A stretch of 64,000 bases of DNA. Source: Fortiea sp. LEGE XX443. GTDB taxonomy: Bacteria > Cyanobacteriota > Cyanobacteriia > Cyanobacteriales > Nostocaceae. Positions 36,865 to 44,594 of this stretch are shown here, piece after piece (within the stretch, counting starts at the first letter, position 1; every line of letters begins with the position of its first letter). The notes beneath the pieces are model-generated. The model was given only the letters and a program-made list of their open reading frames with translations, did not search any database and was not told where the DNA came from. Location of the stretch: NCBI RefSeq assembly GCF_015206815.1, contig NZ_JADEXZ010000013.1:1-64000 (forward strand), written 5' to 3'. A program made the position numbers and the translations under genes.

Positions 36865-37425
36865 ATGGCTAAATTATTTGACTCGATAACTGAAGAACTG
36901 CAAGAATTTATTGCTGCCCAAAACCTTTTCTTTGTAAGCACTGCACCTCTGAGTTCTACAGGTCACGTTAACTTATCTCCCAAAGGTCTTGATTGTTTCC
37001 GTATCCTATCACCCCATCGGGTAGCTTATCTAGACCTCACAGGTAGCGGGAACGAAACTTCCGCCCATCTCCAAGAAAATGGTCGCATAACTTTGATGTT
37101 TTGCGCTTTTGCCGAACAACCGCGCATTCTGCGACTGTACGGTACAGGTTACACAATTTTACCAAGTTCTCCTGATTGGGAATCTATATATTCTGTGTTG
37201 CCTCAAATACCAGGGACTCGTCAAATTATCGTAGCTGATATTAAGCGCGTGCAAAGTTCCTGTGGTTTTGGCGTTCCCCTTTACGAATACCAAAGTCAAC
37301 GCCAGATACTAGTAGATTGGGCGAGTAAAAAAGGGAAACAGGGAGTTCAGGAATATCAACAACAGAAAAATTGCATCAGCATTGATGGTTTACCGACACC
37401 ATTGAGTCAATTATCTGAACGTTAA
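36865..37425 (+). CDS. Pyridoxamine 5'-phosphate oxidase-family (FMN-binding split barrel) protein
   Basis: A 186-residue protein with the FMN-binding split-barrel fold. FFVSTAPLSSTGHVNLSPKG and VAYLDLTGSGNETSAHLQEN, followed by GRITLMFCAF, are characteristic of a subgroup lacking the catalytic residues of true PdxH. Such proteins bind FMN, F420 or heme, so pyridoxal synthesis should not be assumed. No partner gene is adjacent. Confidence 0.83.
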   Translation: MAKLFDSITEELQEFIAAQNLFFVSTAPLSSTGHVNLSPKGLDCFRILSPHRVAYLDLTGSGNETSAHLQENGRITLMFCAFAEQPRILRLYGTGYTILPSSPDWESIYSVLPQIPGTRQIIVADIKRVQSSCGFGVPLYEYQSQRQILVDWASKKGKQGVQEYQQQKNCISIDGLPTPLSQLSER

Positions 37426-37627
37426 GAAGTAGAGAGTAACAGGGCGCTCCTCCATGTATAATTACCCCATTCCAATTAAATTTTTTGTAAAGGAACTATT
37501 CTGTGGTTTGCGTGTCTTGACGTAAGGAATTGCCACCAACTATGATTCGAGTTTATTCCGGATCAACCGGGACACCCTCGAAAATTGGTGCAAGTAAATT
37601 CAACTGTCGCTCTCAATAATCACACGC

Positions 37628-38905
37628 ATGAGATTACGCTTATTTCTGTTTAGCGTTGTCAGTATTGTCCTGCTTTCTTCTCCAGTAAGAGCAGCTCGCT
37701 TACAATCTTGGAACTTTGACACCGCGCGAAATCAACTCAACATTACTACTGCATCTGGTGTTAAACCGAGAGCATTTTTAATTCAAAATCCCACACGGCT
37801 AGTTATCGACCTTCCTGGTACACAACTGAATACAAATACAGTTCGGAAAAACTTTGGTTCAACAGTACGTGAAGTTCGCGTTGGGAAGGTTGATGATAAC
37901 ACAACCAGACTAGTAGTGGAACTAGCACCAGGATACACTGTAGACCCTGGTAAATTGCTGGTTCAAGGTGACTCTTCTACTCATTGGATAGTGAAATTTC
38001 CATCGCTGGAACGCGTTGATAGTAATGCTTCCGCTTCTAGTGAAGAAGAGATTCCCGTTTCAGTGAGTAATGTTTCTTTGTTTGCTGGAGTTGTGCCTTT
38101 AGGTAAGGAAATACCACAACTGCGATCGCAAGTGCAAGCTTTGGCGGCTCGTTATCGTTCTCTTGACCCTGGAATGTTCTTTTTAGATTTAGATACTGGT
38201 AACTATCTAGATGTAAATGGCGAGAAGATATTTCCAGCTGCTAGTACGATTAAGTTTCCCATCTTAGTAGCGTTATTTCAAGAAGTAGATGCAGGCCGAA
38301 TCAAGCTGAATGAAACCTTAGTTATGCGGCGTGACTTAGTAACTGGAGGTTCAGGAACAATGCAGTATCAACGCGCTGGAACTCGGTTTGGTCTTTTGGA
38401 AACCGTTACTAAGATGATTACCATTAGCGACAATACTGCTACCAATATGGTTATTGACCGATTGGGTGGTAAGGCTAAATTAAATCAGCGTTTCCAAAGC
38501 TGGGGTATGCAAAATACCGTCGTGCGGAATTTACTCGGCGACTTCAAAGGTACTAATACAACTAGCGCCAAAGATTTAGTCAGGCTGTCAGCATTAGTCG
38601 CTAACAATCGGTTGTTGACTGATTCCAGCCGTGGCAAAGTTTTGGATATCATGGAGCGTGTCCGAAACACAAAATTATTACCCGCTGGCCTTGGTAAAGG
38701 CGCTACGATTGCTCACAAAACCGGAACTCTAGGAATTGTTTTGGGTGATGCAGGAATTATTGAAATGCCATCTGGTAAACGCTACTTGGCCGGAATTTTT
38801 GTGAGAAGACCTTTTAATGATTTAAAAGCTAGGGATTTTATCAGTCAAGTTTCTCGGCTCGTCTACGGCTATTTAGACCAACCAAGAGTAGCCCGCAAGC
38901 ATTAA
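37628..38905 (+). CDS. AMIN-domain fused to a class A beta-lactamase/penicillin-binding fold
   Basis: A 425-residue exported protein. A signal peptide (~1-22) is followed by an AMIN domain (~24-125), which binds peptidoglycan or localises proteins at the septum, and then a serine hydrolase domain (~155-420). The hydrolase carries the Ser206-x-x-Lys209 motif (AASTIKF), SDN at 267-269 and KTG at 364-366. I cannot find a clear E-x-x-L-N omega-loop signature, so efficient beta-lactam hydrolysis is uncertain. A peptidoglycan-processing or penicillin-binding role is equally plausible. It ends in a strong terminator at 38941. Confidence 0.82.
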   Translation: MRLRLFLFSVVSIVLLSSPVRAARLQSWNFDTARNQLNITTASGVKPRAFLIQNPTRLVIDLPGTQLNTNTVRKNFGSTVREVRVGKVDDNTTRLVVELAPGYTVDPGKLLVQGDSSTHWIVKFPSLERVDSNASASSEEEIPVSVSNVSLFAGVVPLGKEIPQLRSQVQALAARYRSLDPGMFFLDLDTGNYLDVNGEKIFPAASTIKFPILVALFQEVDAGRIKLNETLVMRRDLVTGGSGTMQYQRAGTRFGLLETVTKMITISDNTATNMVIDRLGGKAKLNQRFQSWGMQNTVVRNLLGDFKGTNTTSAKDLVRLSALVANNRLLTDSSRGKVLDIMERVRNTKLLPAGLGKGATIAHKTGTLGIVLGDAGIIEMPSGKRYLAGIFVRRPFNDLKARDFISQVSRLVYGYLDQPRVARKH

Positions 38906-38940
38906 TTATTCTGGTGTAACAAAAAAGAATTTTAATTGAC

Positions 38941-38978
38941 GCAAGCCCCTGATATTAATTGATATTGTGGGGCTTTTT
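38941..38978 (+). terminator. Factor-independent terminator
   Basis: AAGCCCC (38943-38949) pairs with GGGGCTT (38969-38975), followed by TTT. It lies 36 bp after the stop of the AMIN/beta-lactamase-fold gene and should end its transcript. Confidence 0.75.
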
Positions 38979-39026
38979 GCATCTAAATTCACAATATCCG
39001 CAGTCTACCGTCAGCAAGGCTAAAGT

Positions 39027-39533
39027 ATGGATTATTCAATTCGTCTCCTCACACCACAAGATGAAGCGTTCCTCTGGCAAATGTTGTACGAAGCAGCGCA
39101 CATGCGAGAAGAAGGAAAAACAATACAGGATGCAATCAGTCATCCTGATTTGTCAAAATATGTCAAGGGTTGGGGACTTAAAGATGATGTGGGATTTGTT
39201 GCTATCTGTAAAAGCAGCAATCAACCAGTAGGAGCCGCATGGATACGGTTATTAACACAAGAAAATCCAGGCTATGGCTACGTTGACGATCGCACACCTG
39301 AATTAGCGATCGCAACCCTCCCCGAATATAGAAATCAAGGTATAGGGACTAAATTACTAATTTATTTACTCGCAGCAGCCAGAACATCCTACCCGTCAAT
39401 ATCACTTACTGTTAGAAGTTCAAATCCTGCTTTGCATTTATATCAAAGATTGGGCTGGCAAATTGTCCCTGGTAGTGAAACTATTAACCGCGTTGGTGGT
39501 ATATCTTTCAAGATGAAACTGGATTTTGATTAA
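39027..39533 (+). CDS. GNAT-family N-acetyltransferase
   Basis: A 168-residue GNAT enzyme. The acetyl-CoA-binding loop is PEYRNQGIGTKLLIYLLAAA, preceded by ELAIATL, and the C-terminal strand region has NPALHLYQRLGWQIVPG, as in RimI-like members. The opening YSIRLLTPQDEAFLWQMLY is common in this group. The substrate is unknown. It lies between the terminator and the IS701-type ghost. Confidence 0.85.
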   Translation: MDYSIRLLTPQDEAFLWQMLYEAAHMREEGKTIQDAISHPDLSKYVKGWGLKDDVGFVAICKSSNQPVGAAWIRLLTQENPGYGYVDDRTPELAIATLPEYRNQGIGTKLLIYLLAAARTSYPSISLTVRSSNPALHLYQRLGWQIVPGSETINRVGGISFKMKLDFD

Positions 39534-39567
39534 TTAGCCAGTAGAAGGCGCAAGCAGTAACCCTCTT

Positions 39568-40235
39568 CTGTCACTTTCCGAGTATTCTGAATAAAAGGAT
39601 GAAAAGAAAAAACTCTGGAAGGTAAGTAGGGCAATGGATGTAAAATTACAAATTATCAAACATTTGGCAAGAGATCCTCATCCAACAGTTGGCATCATAG
39701 ATGAATATTGTGCAGAGTATAAAGACCGGTTTAAAGAAGTAAGGAATTATGAGTGCTTCAAATATTTACACCTGGGGATAATATCAACGATAAAAAGAAA
39801 ATCGTTACCAGAGATAGCGAAGGTAGTGAGTATAAATTCAGCACAATCATTACACCATTTCATAGCAAATTCAGATTGGTCACTAGGAAAATTAAAACAA
39901 ATAGAAGTAATCATGGAGTCTGGTTGCCAGCAGGGCAAAGTGTTAGAGCCAACAAGTGGTGTAAGTTTGAGAGAACATTTAGCAATCAAAAATCAGAGAC
40001 TAGATATATACGAGAAATAATTTATGGTAAAAAAAGAGCCATAACTTACTGAGAAATAACTACTGACCCAGAAACCATGCCAGAAAATTCTACCTCCTTC
40101 GTCATGACGAATCTTCAAGGGAATTTGAAGAAGACTTTAGGGGATTTATATGGATTAAGAACCTGGGTTGAATATGGGTTTCGACAGTGTAAGCAGGAAC
40201 TAGGTTGGACAGATTACCGTTTGACTACTATTGTT
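39568..40235 (+). pseudogene. Decayed IS701-family transposase with internal deletion, frameshift and stop
   Basis: The left end CTGTCACTTTCCG (39568) could be the terminal repeat. From the ATG at 39634 one frame gives an IS701-like N-terminus (EIAKVVSINSAQSLHHFIAN). The middle (catalytic DDE part) is missing. A second frame then gives RSNHGVW, RYIREIIYGKKRAITY, a TGA at 40050 where the family has a tryptophan or tyrosine, and EITTDPETMPENS, VMTNLQGN and LYGLRTWVEYGFRQCKQELG. The sequence then stops within DYRLT without the right end. So it is a dead, truncated element. These identities are from memory of the family pattern. Confidence 0.8.
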
Positions 40236-40277
40236 CAATAATCTAATGCAAACATTTGTATCTAATAAATAGGTCAA
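40226..40277 (-). pseudogene. VapC toxin gene, truncated after ~15 codons
   Basis: On the minus strand from a TTG at 40277, overlapping the antitoxin stop by four bases (TTGA), the frame reads (M)TYLLDTNVCIRLLNN. This is the usual opening of a VapC PIN-domain toxin with its first catalytic aspartate. It then runs into the right side of the IS701-type ghost at about 40226, where homology to VapC ends. The rest of the toxin is gone. Confidence 0.75.
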
Positions 40278-40507
40278 AACAGCGTCTCCCTCGTCTCAAA
40301 CTCTCCTTGTTCTGCTCTTTCTAAGGGTTCCCCTGCCCAACCACCAATCACTTCTTCAAAAAAACCAGGCATCCACTCTCTTTGAGATGGAGTTATGGGT
40401 TTAATGATTACTTCTACTTCTATATCACCACTTACCGTCCCTGCTGGAATGTCCAGATGCAAAACTCCATCAGCCCCAATATGAGAACATAACTTAATAC
40501 TTTGCAT
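40274..40507 (-). CDS. Orphan antitoxin of a VapBC-type pair
   Basis: A 77-residue protein (MQSIKLCSHIGADGVLHLDI at the start, then a VIIKPI strand and WMPGFFEEVIGGWAGEP) of a type found in front of VapC genes in cyanobacteria. The ATG at 40507 has an AGGAG box about ten bases upstream; a longer frame starts at 40543. Its toxin gene overlaps the stop codon but is cut off after about 15 codons, so this antitoxin no longer has a functional partner at this locus. It may still act on other pairs or persist by chance. Confidence 0.75.
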   Translation of the reverse strand: MQSIKLCSHIGADGVLHLDIPAGTVSGDIEVEVIIKPITPSQREWMPGFFEEVIGGWAGEPLERAEQGEFETRETLF

Positions 40508-40539
40508 CGCCTTTGGCTCCTTTCTCAGCTTTCCAAGAA

Positions 40540-40653
40540 TCATTGCTCATCTACAATCCTATATTCTCGCTCTATTAAATTTAATAACTTCTCCTCAACC
40601 GGAGTTAAATACGGTCGTTTCGCAAATAGTAGTGATGTAATTGTGAAACTTAG
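40540..40653 (-). pseudogene. Possible gene tail upstream of the orphan antitoxin
   Basis: A frame without a start codon encodes FAKRPYLTPVEEKLLNLIER and EYRIVDEQ, ending in a TGA that overlaps the longer antitoxin start (ATGA). It looks like the C-terminus of a decayed upstream gene, about 36 codons long. No family is recognised. Confidence 0.3.
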
Positions 40654-41006
40654 TGTTTTAAATTAGGTCATTAAGTTTACTGAAATTGTAAATGATGAAT
40701 AACTTTTGTAGAGATGTTGCAATGCAATGCCTCTTAATTTTTCGTTACAATTTTGGTAATTGTCTTGGAAAGATACTTGCTCATGCAGTATTTGTAGATA
40801 CTTCATGCACTATTTTAAGGAATACTGCACATCATACCCAAAATCTAGATTTTTTTGTTATGGTGATCCCAAAGGAATTATTAAGCACCAACAAGAAATA
40901 TCAGCCGCTAATTAAGCGTCAAAATACCCACTAGGTGCGAGATATCAAATTATTCAATAAAATTTAAAGCTCATTAAGCAAAGTATCTATTTGGGAGGTA
41001 ACACTT
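40654..41006. other. Gap upstream of ppsA
   Basis: A degraded Nostoc-type repeat (TGTAGAGATGTTGCAATGCA, 40708-40727) with internal symmetry around TTGCAATGCAA lies here. A GGGAGG ribosome site near 40995 precedes the ppsA ATG. An 80-codon frame (40692-40934) is not protein-like enough to call. Confidence 0.5.
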
Positions 41007-43523
41007 ATGGTTGCAGTATCTCATCAAACTTTCTCTCAATTTTCCAAAGAGCGATCGCTGATTCTTTGGTTTGATGAGGTTGGCATTAAAGATATACCAC
41101 TAGTTGGTGGTAAAAATGCCTCCTTGGGAGAAATGATTCAACAACTAACCCTCAAAGGTGTAAATGTACCAACGGGATTTGCGACTACTGCTTATGCTTA
41201 CCGTTATTTCATCCAATCTGCGGGGTTAGAAGCCAAGTTACGTCAACTGTTCTCCGACTTGAATGTTGAGGATGTGAACAATTTACGAGAACGAGGTGAA
41301 AAAGCGCGATCGCTATTATTGCACACACCATTCTCCGATGATTTGCGCGGTGCGATCGCTAAAGCATACCAAAGTTTATGTGATAAATATCAAACTCAAA
41401 CAGATGTCGCAGTTCGTTCTAGCGCCACGGCTGAAGACCTCCCCGATGCCAGTTTTGCCGGACAACAAGAAACTTATTTAAATATTGTTGGTGTCGAAGA
41501 AGTCATCACAGCTTGCCATAAATGTTTTGCTTCTATATTTACTGACCGTGCTATTTCTTATCGCCATACTAAAGGATTTGATCACTTTAATGTTGCTTTA
41601 TCAGTCGGAGTGCAGAAAATGGTGCGTTCTGACTTAGCAACCTCTGGGGTAATGTTTTCTATTGATACAGAAACTGGGTTTAAAGATGCAGCCTTAATTA
41701 CCGCCGCCTATGGTTTAGGTGAAAACGTCGTTCAAGGTGCAGTCAATCCCGATGAATATTATGTATTTAAACCAACATTAAAAACAGGTTTCCGCCCAAT
41801 TATCGATAAAAAATTGGGTAGTAAAGAAATCAAAATGATTTATGTACCAGCCTCGGAAAAAGACTTAATTGCTTGTGCTACCGACAGCGCCCACACATTA
41901 ACAGTCAGAGCAGATGATGATAACTGTAAGTTAACAAAAAATGTACCAGTTCCGTTGAGCGATCGCACTAAATTTGCCTTAAATGACGAAGAAATTTTAC
42001 AACTAGGACGTTGGGCTAGTGTAATTGAAGACCATTATTCCCAAGTCCACGGTAATTACACGCCTATGGATATTGAATGGGCAAAAGATGGAATTACCAA
42101 TCAACTGTTTATTGTCCAAGCGCGTCCTGAAACTGTCCAATCGCAGAAAAAAGGAAACGTGTTACGTAGCTATCGCTTAGTATCGGGTCAAGAATCCCCA
42201 CTCCCCTTAGTAACTGGACGTGCAATTGGCGAAGCTATCAGTCAAGGCAAAGTCCGCATAATTTTAGATGACCGCAAAATCGATGAATTCCAACCGGGAG
42301 ATGTGTTAGTTACCGAAAGAACAGACCCCGACTGGGAACCAATTATGAAACGCGCCAGTGCAATTATTACCAACGCTGGTGGACGTACCTGTCATGCAGC
42401 GATTATTGCACGGGAATTGGGTGTACCGGCGATCGTGGGTTGCGGGAATGCGACACAAGTCTTAAAAAATGATCAAGAGGTCACAGTTTCTTGTGCTGAA
42501 GGCGAAGACGGTAATGTTTATCCCGGCTTGTTACCCTTTGAAGTCAAAGAAGTTCCTTTAGAAAACTTACCCCGGACTCACACCCAAATTTTAATGAATG
42601 TGGGTAATCCCCAAGAAGCCTTTAGTTTATCAGCAATTCCTAACGATGGAGTCGGTTTAGCGCGGACTGAATTTATTATTGCTAACCAAATTCAAATTCA
42701 TCCAATGGCGTTGATTCACTACGACCAATTACAGGATGAAAAAGCGAAAGCTGACATTGCAGAAATCACCGCACTATATGATGATAAGCCGCAGTATTTT
42801 GTAGATAAATTAGCCCAAGGCATAGCCAGAATTGCCGCAGCATTTTATCCTAAACCTGTGATTGTGCGGATGTCAGATTTTAAAAGTAATGAATATGCCA
42901 ATTTGTTAGGTGGTAGACAATTTGAACCTAACGAAGAAAACCCCATGCTAGGTTGGCGAGGTGCAGCACGTTACTATGATGAGGGTTATAAAGCTGCTTT
43001 TGCTTTAGAATGTCACGCTATCAAGCGAGTCCGGGATGAAATGGGTTTGACAAATGTTATCCCGATGATTCCATTTTGCCGCACTCCCGATGAAGGGCAT
43101 TTAGTATTAGCAGAGATGGCAAAAAATGGTTTGAAACAAGGTGTTAATGATTTGCAAGTTTATGTCATGTGCGAGTTACCAAGTAACGTAATTTTAGCTG
43201 AAGAATTTGCAGATGTATTTGACGGCTTTTCCATTGGTTCCAATGACTTGACTCAGCTAACACTAGGATTAGATAGAGATTCGGCTTTAGTAGCGCGATT
43301 ATTTGATGAACGCAGCCCCGCTGTCAAGCAAATGGTGACAATGGCCATAAAAGCTGCAAAAAAATGCCAACGCAAAATTGGTATTTGTGGACAAGCACCC
43401 AGCGATTACCCAGAATTTGCCCAGTTTTTAGTAGAACAGGGAATTGATTCCATCAGTTTAAACCCCGATTCCGTTTTAAAGACGATGCTGGAAGTCGCAA
43501 AAGTGGAAAATTCTGAGTCTTAA
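41007..43523 (+). CDS. ppsA: Phosphoenolpyruvate synthase
   Basis: Converts pyruvate and ATP to phosphoenolpyruvate, AMP and phosphate. The 838-residue protein has the N-terminal nucleotide-binding domain (VGGKNASLGEM, AVRSSATAEDLPDASFAGQQ), the swivelling domain with the phosphohistidine His463 (GGRTCHAAIIARELG), and the C-terminal PEP/pyruvate barrel with GSNDLTQL and the catalytic cysteine in KIGICGQAPS. The length is normal. An excellent GGGAGG box precedes the start. Confidence 0.95.
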   Translation: MVAVSHQTFSQFSKERSLILWFDEVGIKDIPLVGGKNASLGEMIQQLTLKGVNVPTGFATTAYAYRYFIQSAGLEAKLRQLFSDLNVEDVNNLRERGEKARSLLLHTPFSDDLRGAIAKAYQSLCDKYQTQTDVAVRSSATAEDLPDASFAGQQETYLNIVGVEEVITACHKCFASIFTDRAISYRHTKGFDHFNVALSVGVQKMVRSDLATSGVMFSIDTETGFKDAALITAAYGLGENVVQGAVNPDEYYVFKPTLKTGFRPIIDKKLGSKEIKMIYVPASEKDLIACATDSAHTLTVRADDDNCKLTKNVPVPLSDRTKFALNDEEILQLGRWASVIEDHYSQVHGNYTPMDIEWAKDGITNQLFIVQARPETVQSQKKGNVLRSYRLVSGQESPLPLVTGRAIGEAISQGKVRIILDDRKIDEFQPGDVLVTERTDPDWEPIMKRASAIITNAGGRTCHAAIIARELGVPAIVGCGNATQVLKNDQEVTVSCAEGEDGNVYPGLLPFEVKEVPLENLPRTHTQILMNVGNPQEAFSLSAIPNDGVGLARTEFIIANQIQIHPMALIHYDQLQDEKAKADIAEITALYDDKPQYFVDKLAQGIARIAAAFYPKPVIVRMSDFKSNEYANLLGGRQFEPNEENPMLGWRGAARYYDEGYKAAFALECHAIKRVRDEMGLTNVIPMIPFCRTPDEGHLVLAEMAKNGLKQGVNDLQVYVMCELPSNVILAEEFADVFDGFSIGSNDLTQLTLGLDRDSALVARLFDERSPAVKQMVTMAIKAAKKCQRKIGICGQAPSDYPEFAQFLVEQGIDSISLNPDSVLKTMLEVAKVENSES

Positions 43524-43634
43524 GTGAAGTGATAAGTTCAGATTTAGAACTTAGGCAATGATCTAAAAAATCGGCGTTGCATGAGTGAGGGATAAATTAG
43601 CGGTGGAAATCCTTAAAAATTAGTTCAATTTGAA

Positions 43635-44099
43635 CTATAGGTGATTATTAGGATTTTCAATCATCAATCCCTCACTTACTACTGATATATTCAACTCATT
43701 ATCTGCGGACACGAAGGTAATAGGCGGTAATCCATTAGCGATGCCCATAGTGTTGACTGCATGACCAGCTGCTAGTTGAATGGCATCATAACCTCGTAAG
43801 CCGTAAGTTTCAGAGAATAACATTCCCAAATTTATTATCTTCTCTGTGATTTCAACAATTTGATAATCTTTTTGTAAATCACTTTTGAACTGGTTGCGTA
43901 TTACTGTCGCATCTGTAATGCTAATACTTCCGCTGCGCGATCGCCTTGTAATTGCCGCTATAATTTCGACACTAGTGATTGCTGCAATAAATACTTCATT
44001 TTTGAGATATGGATCAAATAGCCCCAAGACCCAGGTTGACCCAATTTCATTGATATAACGCTTGACCAATGCACTACTGTCTATGAAGTAAATTGGCAT
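43635..44099 (-). CDS. PIN-domain ribonuclease toxin (VapC-like)
   Basis: A 154-residue PIN-domain protein. The acidic residues Asp7 (PIYFIDSSALVKRY), the glutamate in TSVEIIAAITRR, and the aspartates in RGYDAIQLA and SADNELN make up a complete active site. The start is directly after the antitoxin stop (no gap). It is expected to be an RNase toxin held in check by the upstream protein. Confidence 0.88.
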   Translation of the reverse strand: MPIYFIDSSALVKRYINEIGSTWVLGLFDPYLKNEVFIAAITSVEIIAAITRRSRSGSISITDATVIRNQFKSDLQKDYQIVEITEKIINLGMLFSETYGLRGYDAIQLAAGHAVNTMGIANGLPPITFVSADNELNISVVSEGLMIENPNNHL

Positions 44100-44363
44100 C
44101 TAACAGCGTTCCTCAATGATAGTTTCAGAAATAGGCTTTCCTTCAACATGAATTAGTCGCCGTTCAGTTATTGTTTCGTAAGTAGGATGCTTGATTTCCT
44201 TTACTAAACCAGAATCGATTAGTGCTTGGTGAAACGCTGCTTGCTTGAGATTTTCTTCTTGATCTACAAGATACTTTTGAATTGTCTGGTTAAGTTGCTG
44301 AAGCTCTGATATTTCTAATGTCTCAAGTTGCTTAAGTATTTGGTTTAGAGTTTCTACTGCCAT
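44100..44363 (-). CDS. Putative antitoxin paired with the PIN-domain toxin
   Basis: An 87-residue mainly helical protein (ILKQLETLEISELQQLNQTI, QAAFHQALIDSG) followed by a toxin-binding-like tail (TYETITERRLIHVEGKP). Its stop codon abuts the toxin ATG, giving a classic two-gene order. I see no clear DNA-binding motif, so the assignment rests on the pairing. Confidence 0.7.
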   Translation of the reverse strand: MAVETLNQILKQLETLEISELQQLNQTIQKYLVDQEENLKQAAFHQALIDSGLVKEIKHPTYETITERRLIHVEGKPISETIIEERC

Positions 44364-44594
44364 ACATCTAACTATTGATTGGCTATCTTAGAGGGAAGTT
44401 GGATTTGCGGAATTTTATCCTCACCAAATATATGTTTTAATCATAATACTTTCTATACACTAACATACTAACTAGATCCTGATACCCTCATAATATTTTG
44501 CTAATCGTGACGATTAGTTTTCTTAAACGGAGAAATTTTTCATCATCCGCTAGAATCGCCTTGAAGAATTGAAAATTTGCATTTTGATTTACTT

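Noticed and set aside
40692-40934. An 80-codon frame upstream of ppsA
   Set aside because: It overlaps a degraded repeat, and its translation lacks typical composition; no ribosome site is seen.
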